In this document: piece by piece, positions 1 to 9,225 of the stretch
Numbering within the stretch: position 1 is the stretch's first letter
Layout: every line of letters starts with the position of its first letter
Source of the DNA: Methanocaldococcus lauensis
GTDB taxonomy: Archaea > AGJL01 > Methanococci > Methanococcales > Methanocaldococcaceae
Direction of reading: 5' to 3'
Length of the DNA: 64,000 nucleotides
Assembly: GCA_902827205.1 (NCBI GenBank)
Contig: LR792634.1
Span: 744,001 to 808,000, forward strand
Notes under the pieces: model-generated
Databases searched by the model: none
What the model was told of the DNA's origin: nothing
What the model saw: only the letters and a program-made list of their open reading frames with translations
Made by a program: the position numbers and the translations under genes

Positions 1-1
1 T

Positions 2-808
2 TATATGACATTGGCTATTCCACAAAATGAATTAGAAAATCTTAAAGAAGAGGCTAAGAAATATAAAGGGAAGATAATAGAAACACCATTGGCTGGAACT
101 GAAATAGCAGTTGTAGCCCCAAGTTTGTCAAGGCATCATCTTCCCCATATTGCCTGTGATGTTTCTGAATACCTAAGAAGATTTGGAGCTAAGCCAAATA
201 TGATTGGCTTAGCAAGAGGAGTAGGGAAAGATATTGCTCAATTAAGAGAAAAAGAGAAAAGATTAATAGAAGAGCATGATTTGGCTGTTTATGTAATGGG
301 TAATTTTGAAGCGTGTATTAAAGATAAAACTCATTTATTTGATGTAGATATTCCAGTTGTAGTTACTGGAGGTCCTGAAAAGGTAGATATTCCTTATCCT
401 TATGTTGGTAATTTAGGAAGGAGAAGTCATAGATTGAGACATGGAGAAGAAATTAGAGCCTTAAGAAAAATGGTTGAAGTGATAACTGAACTTATAAATG
501 AAAAAAGAAAAGAATTGTCTTACGATCCTCCAATCGTTCCACCAGTAGTCGTTAAAGATGAAATTGAAAAGCAAGTTGATGAAATATATTCTATACTATC
601 CCCTATGCCTATAGTTACACAGTTGGATGGTCTGAGAGTTAAGTTAGATTATGATAAATTTGTTGATAATATAAAAGAAGTTAAAGTTAAAAATTACATT
701 TTGAAAGATATTGCAAACATTAAAAGAAGTGAAATGAAGAATTATATACTTATAAAGATAAAGCCAAAGTCAGAAGTAGAATTTGAAATGCACATTAAGA
801 ATGAATAA
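2..808 (+). CDS. Methanogenesis marker protein 7, 5'-truncated by window edge
   Basis: The frame is open to the window edge. An ATG lies at position 5, but family members as I remember them carry about 40 more N-terminal residues (a YxGGVYK-type start) before the segment seen here (LAIPQNEL...PLAGTEIAVVAPSL), so the true start is probably upstream. Conserved family blocks visible are HHLPHIACDVSEYLRRFGAK and NMIGLARGVGKDIAQL. No catalytic motif is recognisable. In Methanococcus this protein co-purified with a complex that activates methyl-coenzyme M reductase, so a cytoplasmic role in Mcr activation is likely. It sits 15 nt upstream of another small methanogen gene on the same strand. Family assignment is from remembered sequence. 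Confidence 0.8.
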   Translation, partial: YMTLAIPQNELENLKEEAKKYKGKIIETPLAGTEIAVVAPSLSRHHLPHIACDVSEYLRRFGAKPNMIGLARGVGKDIAQLREKEKRLIEEHDLAVYVMGNFEACIKDKTHLFDVDIPVVVTGGPEKVDIPYPYVGNLGRRSHRLRHGEEIRALRKMVEVITELINEKRKELSYDPPIVPPVVVKDEIEKQVDEIYSILSPMPIVTQLDGLRVKLDYDKFVDNIKEVKVKNYILKDIANIKRSEMKNYILIKIKPKSEVEFEMHIKNE

Positions 809-823
809 TTTGGGGGAAATATT

Positions 824-1252
824 ATGAATGACTTTGGATTTAAATGCTATGATATTGATGAAAAGGAATTAGTTCTTCCTCCAGGTTTGCCTCAGTCAAT
901 AATCGCCAGATTAATAGAACTATGTGATGTAAAATTTGATGTTAGAGAGGATGAATTTTATAATGTAAAATATCCTGTCTTAATTGGAAAAGAGGAACAG
1001 TTAAAAAAAGCAAAAGAGTATTTAAAATTACTCACTGAGGCAAAGTTAGCGTTGAGAGATATTGCAAGATTGGCAAGGAAGTTTAAGGTTAAAGCAAAGA
1101 TTTATACTGATGATGAAGAATTAAAATATATACTAAATGTTTTAAGCAATGATATTGCTAATAGAGATTATATTGAAATAGTTGAAGAGATGCCAGAAGG
1201 AGAAAAGGAAGTTATAGAAATCTTAGACAAAAAAATATATGTTGGAATTTAG
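824..1252 (+). CDS. Small conserved methanogen protein, possibly methanogenesis marker 17
   Basis: A 142-residue soluble protein starting after a GGGGGAAAT ribosome-binding site, 15 nt downstream of the marker-7 gene and surely co-transcribed with it. It has no signal peptide, membrane segment or cysteine cluster. It is a mixed alpha/beta protein rich in Lys and Glu. In M. jannaschii the gene after marker 7 is one I recall as marker 17, which was found in the same Mcr-activation complex. That is position-based inference, because I see no diagnostic motif. The coding call is firm and the name is tentative. Confidence 0.6.
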   Translation: MNDFGFKCYDIDEKELVLPPGLPQSIIARLIELCDVKFDVREDEFYNVKYPVLIGKEEQLKKAKEYLKLLTEAKLALRDIARLARKFKVKAKIYTDDEELKYILNVLSNDIANRDYIEIVEEMPEGEKEVIEILDKKIYVGI

Positions 1253-1259
1253 AATTATT

Positions 1260-2732
1260 TTAAATCACTTTACTTAGTAATGAAACAATATTCATAACTT
1301 CTATGTCTTTTTTTAAGTTATTTTCTTCTTTGTATTTTTTTAAGGAATCTTTTAAGTGATATTCGCAAAATGGACAAACTGTAATTACTGCATCTGCATT
1401 AGTATCATAAATCATCTTAGCCCTTCTTTTACCAATTAAGTATGCAATATCTGGCTTTCCACTTCTAACTCCTCCTCCAGCTCCACAACATCTCGCCTCC
1501 ATATCTATGAATTCAATTTCTGGAATACTCTTAATTATTTTTCTTGGTTGCTCATATATTCCTTGTCCCCTCTTTAAATGGCATGGATCGTGATAGGTTA
1601 CTCTAATTTTCAGTGGTTTGTATTTTAATAAGCCAACCTCAGTTAAAACCTCTGTAATATCCTTAACTTCAAACTCTCTTTCATTTTTATAATCATTTTT
1701 TAATGTTGAACCACAGCCAGCACATATAGTAACTATATAATCAACATCTAATTTATTAAATATCTCCAAATTTTTCTTTTTTAACTTTTCAGCGACATCT
1801 CTCTGTCCAGTTCTAAAAAATGGAGAACCACAGCAAACTTGCTCTTTTGGTATATATACAGAGACACCATGAGCATTTAAAACCTTTATAGCGTCTTTAC
1901 CAACATCTTGTAGTCTGAAATCTACCAAACAGCCAGTAAAAAACGCCACTCTTAACTTTTCATTTTCTGCTTCATAAATGTTATTTACTTGCTTTAATAG
2001 TGGTGTATCTTCCTCAACAACACTCCTATTGTATTTTAAAACATTCTCTCTAACTTTTAAGTGATTCTTTATTAAATAACCTTTACTAAATGATAATACC
2101 CTCAATTTTTCTATTGCATTATGAACTATGTCAATCTCTTTTGGACAAACCTCAACACACTTGGCACAGGTTGTGCAATTATAAATATTTTCAAAATATG
2201 CAGTTATCTCTCTATTGTCTTCATCTCTCCTATCAAAGGCAAACCTTGCAAGTTGCCTCATAAATGTTGGTCCAGGATAGTCACTTACTTCTCTTGCTGG
2301 ACAGATAGATAGGCAGGATAAACAGTCTATACATCCCCTTAAATCTTTATTTTCTTCAACATACTTTTGAGGAATTATCTCTAAATCTTTTGGATACTCT
2401 TTTCTTATCAAATAATTTTTTATATTTAATAATTTTTTGTAGTATGATTCCCTATCGACAATCAAATCTCTAATCACTTTAAATCCTTTCAGTGGTTCAA
2501 TAACCATATTATCTTTTACTTTAGTTTCACACGCCAATCTTGGCTCTCCATTTATAGTCATTGCACAAGAACCACACTGACCATTTCTACATGATGCTCT
2601 AAACAAAATATTCGCTCCATAGTTGTTATTTATGTATTCCAATGCCTCCAACACTGTTAAACCTTCTAGAACTTCATAACTTTCATAATAACTTTTTTTT
2701 CCATCACATCTTTTAATCTTTATTTTTACCAT
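1260..2732 (-). CDS. tfrB: Thiol:fumarate reductase subunit B (CoM/CoB-dependent)
   Basis: A 490-residue iron-sulfur protein with the complete TfrB architecture. Residues 1-75 form a plant-type 2Fe-2S ferredoxin domain (Cys48, Cys53, Cys56, Cys68). Two CX2CX2CX3C 4Fe-4S motifs follow (Cys134-144 and Cys186-196). The C-terminal half carries two CCG (heterodisulfide-reductase HdrB-like) modules, with CCGSPF, CAGCGS, DPCH and CCGAGGG motifs. With TfrA (not in this window) it reduces fumarate to succinate using coenzyme M and coenzyme B thiols, producing the heterodisulfide and feeding the reductive incomplete TCA branch in the cytoplasm. Its ATG overlaps the stop of the upstream exchanger gene by one base (TAATG), so the two are translationally coupled. 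Confidence 0.92.
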   Translation of the reverse strand: MVKIKIKRCDGKKSYYESYEVLEGLTVLEALEYINNNYGANILFRASCRNGQCGSCAMTINGEPRLACETKVKDNMVIEPLKGFKVIRDLIVDRESYYKKLLNIKNYLIRKEYPKDLEIIPQKYVEENKDLRGCIDCLSCLSICPAREVSDYPGPTFMRQLARFAFDRRDEDNREITAYFENIYNCTTCAKCVEVCPKEIDIVHNAIEKLRVLSFSKGYLIKNHLKVRENVLKYNRSVVEEDTPLLKQVNNIYEAENEKLRVAFFTGCLVDFRLQDVGKDAIKVLNAHGVSVYIPKEQVCCGSPFFRTGQRDVAEKLKKKNLEIFNKLDVDYIVTICAGCGSTLKNDYKNEREFEVKDITEVLTEVGLLKYKPLKIRVTYHDPCHLKRGQGIYEQPRKIIKSIPEIEFIDMEARCCGAGGGVRSGKPDIAYLIGKRRAKMIYDTNADAVITVCPFCEYHLKDSLKKYKEENNLKKDIEVMNIVSLLSKVI

Positions 2733-3658
2733 TATCCCATCCTTAATGTTGCTATTGAAATTATATAAATGATTAATAATATAAGTCCATGCAACCTATT
2801 AATCTTTCCAAATCTTGCAAATAGATATATTAAAAGACTCATAACTATTAAAATAACCATTTGGATGTTTGCCGAGGGTAAATTGGTAAATAGACAACTA
2901 ATAGCCAAAGCCCCTCCAATATCTGCCATATTACTACCAATAACATTTCCTAATATTATGCCACCTAAATTTCTCTTTGCCGCCGCTAATGAAACCATCA
3001 ACTCAGGAACAGAGGTTCCAAAAGCCACTAAGGTAAATCCAATAATTTTATCAGAGATATTTAAAGCAATAGCTATATTTTTTGCTCCATCAACAAATAG
3101 TTTTGCCCCTACTAAAACACCAATTAATCCAACAATTGATAAAACTAACGAAAAGGCTAAGGAAATATTATGTTTTTCAATATCTTTCTCTATTTCCTCT
3201 ATTTCTATGTTATCAATATATCCATTTTTTATTGTCCATCTTAAATATATTAAAAAAATTAGCAATAATATAACTCCATCAATCCAAGAAAATCCATTAA
3301 CTCCAAGGATTGCCGTAAGAATAACATACAAAAGATAAAAGAGTATATTACTTCTTAAATTATTGTTAATACTTAATGGCATTACAATAGCACTAAGTCC
3401 TAAAACTACTCCAATATTACAAATGCATGAACCGATAGCGTTTCCAATCGCTATTCCAGAAATATGAGTATAAGATGCATACACAGAAGTTAATATTTCT
3501 GGTAGAGATGTCCCCATAGCCACTACCGTAGCACCAATAACAAAATTAGATACATTAATATATTTTGCTAATCTCTCACTACCTAATACAAACCAATCAC
3601 TCCCATAATATAACAGTATAAGCCCTAATAAAAAATAAAATATTCCTAATATTAGCAT
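2732..3658 (-). CDS. Na+/Ca2+ exchanger of the NCX_Mj type
   Basis: About 308 residues with ten predicted membrane helices in two inverted halves. The two alpha-repeats carry the ion-coordinating motifs GTSLPE plus NAIGSC in the first half and GTSVPE plus NVIGSNMADIGG in the second. These match the Thr/Ser/Glu/Asn/Asp ligands of the crystallised M. jannaschii exchanger, and the C terminus (ATLRMG) is almost the same. It exchanges sodium for calcium across the cytoplasmic membrane. I chose the ATG at 3658 because GGGAGAT lies 4 nt before it; the upstream TTG would overlap that site. The pairing with tfrB is conserved in M. jannaschii as I recall, but a functional link is not obvious. Confidence 0.93.
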   Translation of the reverse strand: MLILGIFYFLLGLILLYYGSDWFVLGSERLAKYINVSNFVIGATVVAMGTSLPEILTSVYASYTHISGIAIGNAIGSCICNIGVVLGLSAIVMPLSINNNLRSNILFYLLYVILTAILGVNGFSWIDGVILLLIFLIYLRWTIKNGYIDNIEIEEIEKDIEKHNISLAFSLVLSIVGLIGVLVGAKLFVDGAKNIAIALNISDKIIGFTLVAFGTSVPELMVSLAAAKRNLGGIILGNVIGSNMADIGGALAISCLFTNLPSANIQMVILIVMSLLIYLFARFGKINRLHGLILLIIYIISIATLRMG

Positions 3659-3675
3659 TTTATCTCCCAAATTGC

Positions 3676-4893
3676 TTAATTACTAATTTCTTTTAATATA
3701 TAAACCCTATCTCCCTCTCTAACTAAGTGATTTAATTTAACTCCAACTCTATCTCCTTTTTTTGCAATATTAACATCTTTATGGTTTATTTGCATTGATG
3801 TAACTGTTTCTTCAACGCATCCAGTAGTTTTTCCTACTATTAATATAGTGTCTCCAATTTTTAAATCATCCCATAATTCAATCTCTGCCACACTAACTTT
3901 TTTATAGAAATTAACTACTCTTCCTATTTCTATTTTTCTATACTTTGAAGCATTACCCTCTATATCGTATTGGAAATCATGACTTTTATTAACATCTCTA
4001 AAGTAGAATCCAGTATCATATCCTCTATTATATACTTTTTGAAGTTCTTTTTTAAAGTAAGGGAGTTTTTCGTAGTAAGTTCCATCAAAAACACTATCTA
4101 TTGCCTCTCTATAAATTTTTGTTGTTCTCATAACATAATCAGCATTTTTAGATCTACCTTCAATTTTAAATGAATCAAAAACCTCCAATAATTCTGGAAT
4201 ATGCTCTATCATACATAAATCTTTTGGAGATAACAGATATTTTCCTTCACAAACTACTTCATAGGTTCCATCAAAATGCTCATTAATTAACTTCCATCTT
4301 CTCCTACATGGCTGTAAGCAGTCGCCACAGTTTGCATGCCTATTAAACAAATATGCACTTAAAAAGCATCTACCACTTATAGCAACACATAAGGCTCCAT
4401 GAACAAACCCTTCTAACTCTAAATCTACATTATCTTTTTTTAAATTTTTTCTAATCTCTCTTATTTGATTTAAAGTTAATTCTCTTGATAATATAGCTCT
4501 CTTAACAAATTTTGAATAAAATTTGGCTGTTAAAGAATTTGTTATATTACATTGAACACTTGCATGAACTCTTAAACCATACTCTTTTGCCAACTGCATA
4601 GTTCCAATGTCTGAAACAATAACTGCATCAACCTCAGCAGAATTTGCAAAGTCCAAAATTTCCTCAACTTTTTTTAAATCTTTCTCATAAACAACTGTAT
4701 TTGTGCAGAGATAAATTTTTTTATTGTTATCATGAGCATATTTAACTCCTTCAATTAACTCCTCTCTTGTAAAGTTCTTTGCGTTAGCTCTCATATTCAA
4801 CTCTTTTAAACCACAATAAACAGCATCAGCTCCATAATCAATAGCTGTTTTTAGACATATTATATCATTTGCAGGAGATAATAACTCTACCAT
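3676..4893 (-). CDS. Peptidase U32 family protein
   Basis: About 405 residues starting at the ATG at 4893, preceded by GTGATTATT. An upstream in-frame start would add 13 residues of no family resemblance. The N-terminal part is a TIM-barrel (ELLSPAND, ADAVYCG). The centre holds the U32 signature GFVHGALCVAISGRCFLSAY followed by a cysteine cluster (NCGDCLQPCRRRW), which in bacterial relatives binds a 4Fe-4S cluster. The C-terminal part is a beta-barrel-like domain. Members include RNA-hydroxylation and prenylated-cofactor hydroxylation proteins (RlhA, TrhP, UbiU/V) as well as supposed collagenases, so true protease activity is doubtful. It lies 17 nt upstream of the exchanger gene in the same direction. 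Confidence 0.85.
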   Translation of the reverse strand: MVELLSPANDIICLKTAIDYGADAVYCGLKELNMRANAKNFTREELIEGVKYAHDNNKKIYLCTNTVVYEKDLKKVEEILDFANSAEVDAVIVSDIGTMQLAKEYGLRVHASVQCNITNSLTAKFYSKFVKRAILSRELTLNQIREIRKNLKKDNVDLELEGFVHGALCVAISGRCFLSAYLFNRHANCGDCLQPCRRRWKLINEHFDGTYEVVCEGKYLLSPKDLCMIEHIPELLEVFDSFKIEGRSKNADYVMRTTKIYREAIDSVFDGTYYEKLPYFKKELQKVYNRGYDTGFYFRDVNKSHDFQYDIEGNASKYRKIEIGRVVNFYKKVSVAEIELWDDLKIGDTILIVGKTTGCVEETVTSMQINHKDVNIAKKGDRVGVKLNHLVREGDRVYILKEISN

Positions 4894-4996
4894 AATAATC
4901 ACTTTAAAAGTTTTTGTTAATATTATGGACAAAAAAGATCCAATGATTGAAGATTCTGTAAATTAAATTTGATTAAATAAATTTAAAATAGAAATT

Positions 4997-5740
4997 TTAC
5001 TTTTGATTAATTAAAAATTTCACAACTCTGTTAATTTCTGGAAGTTCAATATTTAGTTCTTCCCCTCTTAAACATAATTTTACTATATCTTTGTTTGTAG
5101 GAATTATAGCTATTACTTTATCTTTGTTAATATTTTCAAGAATTATGTCTTTTGTTTCATCATCTACCTTATTTACTATGAAATAAACTTTTTTACCAAG
5201 TTTTTCTCCAATTTCCTCTATTTTTTTTGCCAATCTTATAGACTCATAAGTTGGATCAACGATTCCAATAATTACATCACAGCCTCCCTCTACACCTCTA
5301 CCAAAATGCTCAATTCCAGCCTCAGTATCTACGATAACTATTTCATTATCTTTCAATTTTAAACTCTTTAATAGTTCTTTTAGTAAAACACCCATTGGAC
5401 ATGCACAACCTTCTCCAAAATCGTGGATCTTACCCATAGCTAAAAGCTTTATATTGTCTTTCTCAACTATGTAATCTTTTGGTAAATCGTCAATTGTCAT
5501 TTCATTAAATAAATCAACATTTTTTTTAGATTTTACCTTTTGCATGAAATTTTTTCTACCGCCTAAGTATTCTATAAAATCTTTTGGTTTATTCATCCCC
5601 AAAAATTTGTGCAAACTGATATTAGATTCATCTCCATCAATTACTAAAACATTGTAACCTTTTTTAGCGAATTCTTTTGCAATTAAAGAAGATATTGTAC
5701 TTTTTCCACATCCACCTTTTCCACATATAGAAATCTTCAT
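4997..5740 (-). CDS. CooC-type nickel-insertion ATPase (MinD/SIMIBI family)
   Basis: About 247 residues. A deviant Walker A motif, GKGGCGKST, starts at residue 7, followed by the switch segment VIDGDESN and VIVDTEAGIEHFGRGVEGG, typical of CooC. A CACPMG motif near the middle matches the CXC that binds metal at the CooC dimer interface. CooC proteins hydrolyse ATP to mature the nickel cluster of CO dehydrogenase, which here would be CODH/acetyl-CoA synthase. The start at 5740 is chosen because GGGGGTTATT precedes it; the ATG four codons upstream would overlap that site. The gene stands alone, with 103 nt to its downstream neighbour and a hairpin block upstream. Confidence 0.85.
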   Translation of the reverse strand: MKISICGKGGCGKSTISSLIAKEFAKKGYNVLVIDGDESNISLHKFLGMNKPKDFIEYLGGRKNFMQKVKSKKNVDLFNEMTIDDLPKDYIVEKDNIKLLAMGKIHDFGEGCACPMGVLLKELLKSLKLKDNEIVIVDTEAGIEHFGRGVEGGCDVIIGIVDPTYESIRLAKKIEEIGEKLGKKVYFIVNKVDDETKDIILENINKDKVIAIIPTNKDIVKLCLRGEELNIELPEINRVVKFLINQK

Positions 5741-5906
5741 AATAACCCCCATATGTTGTAATATTATTTAAAATACTATGTTTTTGGGTATAAATATGTT
5801 ATTGTGTTTCTTTTTATTTTAATATTTGGATAAAAAATTGATAAAAAATCTTTATCTTTTTTATATCCTTTTTGATTTCCATCCCCTTAAGGATCTGAGT
5901 TTTAAA

Positions 5907-5930
5907 CCCATAGGGCTCCGCCCTATTGGG
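5907..5930 (-). repeat. Hairpin element copy A (AATAGGG/CCCTAT family, minus orientation)
   Basis: Inverted repeat CCCATAGGGC (5907-5916), 3-nt loop, GCCCTATTGGG (5920-5930), with one bulged T. It is followed by ATACC. Read on the minus strand it is GGTATCCCAATAGGGC...CCCTATGGG, matching the copies at 6011-6040 and 10772-10800. Confidence 0.75.
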
Positions 5931-5941
5931 ATACCCGGGAT

Positions 5942-5969
5942 GCATTGCTTCGCTACCGCTCAGCAATGC
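5942..5969. repeat. Inverted repeat GCATTGCT/AGCAATGC
   Basis: A perfect 8-bp stem, GCATTGCT (5942-5949) with AGCAATGC (5962-5969), enclosing a 12-nt loop that is itself rich in CGCT/AGCG. It lies between hairpin copies A and B and could be the core of the same element or of a small RNA. Confidence 0.65.
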
Positions 5970-6010
5970 CTCTTAATTGTGGAGGGATAAAAAGGGCAAA
6001 TATTCGGGGG

Positions 6011-6040
6011 TATACCAATAGGGGGTGAAACCCCCTATGG
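6011..6040 (+). repeat. Hairpin element copy B
   Basis: CCAATAGGGGG (6015-6025), loop TGAAA, CCCCCTATGG (6031-6040), with one bulged A in the left arm and a preceding GGTATA. It is the strongest stem in the block (up to 10 bp with five G:C in a row), so it would fold even at high temperature. It is directly abutted by copy C. Confidence 0.78.
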
Positions 6041-6066
6041 AGCAATAGAGGGTCTCCCTCTATGCT
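6041..6066 (+). repeat. Hairpin element copy C, overlapping the argF stop codon
   Basis: AGCAATAGAGGG (6041-6052), 3-nt loop TCT, CCCTCTATGCT (6056-6066). The right arm contains the argF stop codon (6060-6062, minus strand), so the hairpin lies at the very end of the argF transcript and may act as its 3' end. Same AGCAATAG...CTATGCT ends as copy D at 10.8 kb. Confidence 0.75.
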
Positions 6067-6974
6067 TTAAATATAAATTTAAATACTCCTTTTTGAACAT
6101 GTAATCTATTTTCTGCCTCATCATAGACAACTGAATGTTCTCCATCAATTACATCGTCAGTTATTTCAAGTCCTCTATTTGCTGGAAGACAGTGCATAAC
6201 GATTGCATCATCTTTGGCATACTCTAATAATTTATTATTTATTTGGAATGGGGGAAATACTTTTAAAACTTCCTCCTTATTTTTCTCATCCCCCATACTT
6301 ACCCAAACATCAGTATATAGTATATCAGCATCTTTTACGGCATCTATTGGATCGTTAGTTAAAGTTAAAGAACCTTCTCCGTACTCTTCAATAATTTCTT
6401 TTGCCTTTAATACTACTTGGGCATTTGGCTCATAACCTTTTGGTGTTCCTACATATATATCCATTCCTACTAAGGCAGAACCTAAAATTAAAGAATTACA
6501 TACATTATTTCCATCTCCTAAGTAAGCAATTTTTAATCCTTTAAATTTTCCCTTATATTCTTTTATTGTCATTAAATCAGCCAATATCTGACAAGGATGT
6601 GCTAAATCACTTAGTGCATTTATAACTGGAACTGAGGAATACTTAGCTATCTCCTCTAAATCTCTATGCCTATAAACTCTTGCTACAATTGCATCTACAT
6701 ATCTACTCATAACCCTTGCAGTATCTTTTATTGACTCCTTCTTTCCTAAATGTATCTCATTTTGATTCATTATTAAAGGATGACCTCCTAACTCATAAAC
6801 AGCAATATCAAAACTCATTCTTGTTCTTGTTGAGGGCTTTTCAAATAATATTGCCACACTCTTACCATCTAAAACTTTTTCGTGTTTTTTTCTATTTTTT
6901 TTAAAATATATTCCATAGTCAATAATTTTCAATACATCCTCCCTACTCAAACAATCTAAGTCCAAAAGATGCAT
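6060..6974 (-). CDS. argF: Ornithine carbamoyltransferase
   Basis: A 304-residue protein of normal family length. It transfers the carbamoyl group of carbamoyl phosphate to ornithine, giving citrulline in arginine synthesis. The carbamoyl-phosphate motif STRTR is at residues 48-52, the HPCQ motif at 126-129, and the ornithine-loop HCLPA motif near residue 262. The start follows AGGTGAT with 4-nt spacing. It is a single gene, with no other arginine gene adjacent. The coding end runs into hairpin copy C, so its last codons lie inside the repeat arm (the final GCA TAG is part of the stem). Confidence 0.96.
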   Translation of the reverse strand: MHLLDLDCLSREDVLKIIDYGIYFKKNRKKHEKVLDGKSVAILFEKPSTRTRMSFDIAVYELGGHPLIMNQNEIHLGKKESIKDTARVMSRYVDAIVARVYRHRDLEEIAKYSSVPVINALSDLAHPCQILADLMTIKEYKGKFKGLKIAYLGDGNNVCNSLILGSALVGMDIYVGTPKGYEPNAQVVLKAKEIIEEYGEGSLTLTNDPIDAVKDADILYTDVWVSMGDEKNKEEVLKVFPPFQINNKLLEYAKDDAIVMHCLPANRGLEITDDVIDGEHSVVYDEAENRLHVQKGVFKFIFKA

Positions 6975-7119
6975 TATATCACCTAAGATAAAATATTACA
7001 TAACAAACTAAACATTATAAATGTGCTTAAATTAATTTATGTTTTATGGATTAAATTTTATTTATAATTGGAGATTAATATTTTAATTTAAACAAAGTTA
7101 TAAACATTTTGGTGATACA

Positions 7120-7719
7120 ATGCACTATTTCTCTGAACACCCTACTACAAAATCAGACATTAAAATTATTGAAGATATATTAAGAGGCAAAAAATTGAAA
7201 TTTAAAACTGACTCTGGCATTTTTTCTCATGGTAAGGTAGATAAAGGAACTAAAATTTTGATTGAAAATGTGGAAGTTAATAAAGATGATGATATCTTAG
7301 ATTTGGGTTGTGGTTATGGAGTTATTGGAATATCTTTGGCTGACGAAGTAAAGTCAGTTACGATGGTAGATATAAATAGAAGGGCTTTAAAATTGGCAAA
7401 GGAAAATATAAAGTTAAATAAATTAGAAAATCACAATATAAAAGTTATTTACAGTGACTTATATGAAAATATTAAAAACTGTAAGTTTGATAAAATTATA
7501 ACCAACCCTCCAATAAGGGCTGGGAAGGAAGTTCTTCACAGAATTGTTAAAGAAGGCAAGGAGATGTTAAAGGATAGAGGAGAGCTTTGGGTAGTTATAC
7601 AGACAAAACAAGGAGCTAAATCATTAGCAAAATTTATGGAAGAAGTTTTTGGGAATGTTGAAACTGTAACAATTAAAGGAGGTTATAGAGTTTTAAAATC
7701 TGTAAAGAATTTAAAGTAA
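7120..7719 (+). CDS. Class I SAM-dependent methyltransferase, RsmC-like (MJ0882 type)
   Basis: 199 residues. SAM-binding motif I is DLGCGYGVIGI near residues 67-77, an acidic motif II follows (TMVDINRRAL), and the catalytic NPP motif is in KIITNPPIRAGKE. The NPP motif points to methylation of an exocyclic amino group of a nucleobase, as in RsmC, which acts on 16S rRNA guanine. The M. jannaschii counterpart has a crystal structure but, as far as I know, no proven substrate. Start after TTTTGGTGATACA. It is divergent from argF (145-nt gap) and convergent with the DHH gene. Confidence 0.88.
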   Translation: MHYFSEHPTTKSDIKIIEDILRGKKLKFKTDSGIFSHGKVDKGTKILIENVEVNKDDDILDLGCGYGVIGISLADEVKSVTMVDINRRALKLAKENIKLNKLENHNIKVIYSDLYENIKNCKFDKIITNPPIRAGKEVLHRIVKEGKEMLKDRGELWVVIQTKQGAKSLAKFMEEVFGNVETVTIKGGYRVLKSVKNLK

Positions 7720-7731
7720 TTTATAATAATT

Positions 7732-9138
7732 TTATAATTTGTTTAAAGCTATATCAATATATCTTATAAATTCTTTTTTGTTATTGGGGATGTATGCACC
7801 AGAGGCAAATTTATGCCCCCCTCCACTACCGTCAACTTTTTCAGAAGCGTATTTTATTGCTTTAGCTAAATTTACATTATCTGCAAAACATAAAAGTCTT
7901 GGACATCTTGCAGAAACTTTATAACCATTTTCATCCTCTGTTATAGCAAATATTGGCTTCATCCAATCTACTTCTTCAATAGAATAGCTCATTCCAGCAA
8001 CTATTCCGACAATATTTGGCATAATCTTATCAGTTTCAAAGTATTGAAATTTATCTTTTTTAACTATTTCAACTTCATTTTTTACGTGTTCTAATGCCTC
8101 TCTTAAATTATTCCTATGTTTTCTCAAATTTGAAAGCATTCTACTATAATATTTTCCTCTATCTCCCATTAAGACATTTAAGGCAGTTTCATAATCACCA
8201 TATCTTGAGCAAGCATTTATGCATGTTGAGAATTCCTCTAAGTCTCTTAATGGAGAGCCAAATTCTTCAGATTTAAATTCATAAACCTCTCCAAATATAA
8301 CTTTTGGAACATATGGAGCCCAGTGATTTGGAACATAGTTTAAACATTTAATTAAAAGTTCATTTCCAATAATTTTTTTGTATTCAAAAGGTATTTCAGC
8401 CAATCTTATCGTTGGATCTATATTTATGTCGTATTTTTTATTTATATAATGAATGTATTTGATAATTCTTGAGTCATTATTTAATAAATCAGTCCTAATA
8501 TCGCTCCAATATCTCATAGAGACAAATAGAGGACGAGTTTGCCTACCATAAAATTGTAAATCCATATATTTTTTAATATCTCCAGCAAATATAGCATCTG
8601 CCAATATAATTTTATTTAACCCAGTTAATTTACCTTCAATGTTTTGTATATCTCCAACAGCCCCTAAAACTGCATATTTAGCCAAATCAATCCAGTTGTT
8701 GTTAATAGTTTTTGCAAATAAATATGAAACTCCTGCTCCACAAATTTCTCCCCCACACTTTCCTAAGGTTATTGGATTTATATGAATAATATTTTTAGGA
8801 ATCTTAACTTCTTCAGGTTGATGATGATCCAATATTATAATATTCTTTTTGTAGTTTATCTCTTCAATTTTCTCAGTAATCATTTTTAACTGCCCACTTC
8901 CCAAATCAGCAAAAATTACTAAGTCATAATCTTTAAATGGAATAGTATCGATAGTTTCTAATGTTATCTGCTTTAAAAACATAAAATCAGCATCTAGCTG
9001 CAATCTTTCAGATAGTTTTTGTAAAATAACCCTTGATGTAAGTCCATCAGTATCTATGTGGGTAACTATCAATATTTTGTTATGTCTATTTTGTTTTAAT
9101 ACTATAGATCCTTTCTTTAGTTCAACCCAATCTTTCAT
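7732..9138 (-). CDS. DHH/DHHA1 phosphoesterase, archaeal RecJ/GAN-like nuclease
   Basis: A 468-residue protein. The N-terminal DHH domain carries HIDTDGLTS near residue 27, [13 protein letters not shown] and GAVGDIQ, which together hold two Mn2+ ions. The C-terminal DHHA1 domain ends with the [12 protein letters not shown] substrate-binding motif. Archaeal members are single-strand exonucleases; one form (GAN) binds GINS in the replisome, and others trim RNA. The sequence alone does not decide which. Start after AGTGATACT. The neighbours are unrelated. Confidence 0.85.
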   Translation of the reverse strand: MKDWVELKKGSIVLKQNRHNKILIVTHIDTDGLTSRVILQKLSERLQLDADFMFLKQITLETIDTIPFKDYDLVIFADLGSGQLKMITEKIEEINYKKNIIILDHHQPEEVKIPKNIIHINPITLGKCGGEICGAGVSYLFAKTINNNWIDLAKYAVLGAVGDIQNIEGKLTGLNKIILADAIFAGDIKKYMDLQFYGRQTRPLFVSMRYWSDIRTDLLNNDSRIIKYIHYINKKYDINIDPTIRLAEIPFEYKKIIGNELLIKCLNYVPNHWAPYVPKVIFGEVYEFKSEEFGSPLRDLEEFSTCINACSRYGDYETALNVLMGDRGKYYSRMLSNLRKHRNNLREALEHVKNEVEIVKKDKFQYFETDKIMPNIVGIVAGMSYSIEEVDWMKPIFAITEDENGYKVSARCPRLLCFADNVNLAKAIKYASEKVDGSGGGHKFASGAYIPNNKKEFIRYIDIALNKL

Positions 9139-9225
9139 AGTATCACTGAAAAAGTAATTTTTCTGTAAATTTTAAAATCTCAAATAAATAAAAAAGAGTA
9201 AGAGTTAAGAGATTAAACTTTTAAT

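Larger units (their letters stand above)
5741..6059. other. Gene-free interval: AT-rich promoter half and GC-rich hairpin block
   Basis: About 319 nt without a gene. Roughly 5741-5880 is very AT-rich and presumably holds the cooC promoter (a GTATAAATATG stretch lies near 5788-5800 on the plus strand). From about 5883 to 6066 the composition changes sharply to GC-rich and contains four inverted repeats, listed separately. No open frame, tRNA signature or rRNA sequence is seen. The GC jump in an otherwise AT-rich genome suggests either a structured RNA for a hyperthermophile or an inserted repetitive element. Confidence 0.7.

Noticed and set aside
2769-3338. 189-codon open frame opposite the Na+/Ca2+ exchanger gene
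   Set aside because: It is antisense to a gene with clear family motifs, has no ribosome-binding site and shows no family resemblance.
5883-6066. tRNA or rRNA gene in the GC-rich block
   Set aside because: No GTTCRANYC T-arm, acceptor stem or conserved rRNA sequence could be found; the stems are repeats of one motif.
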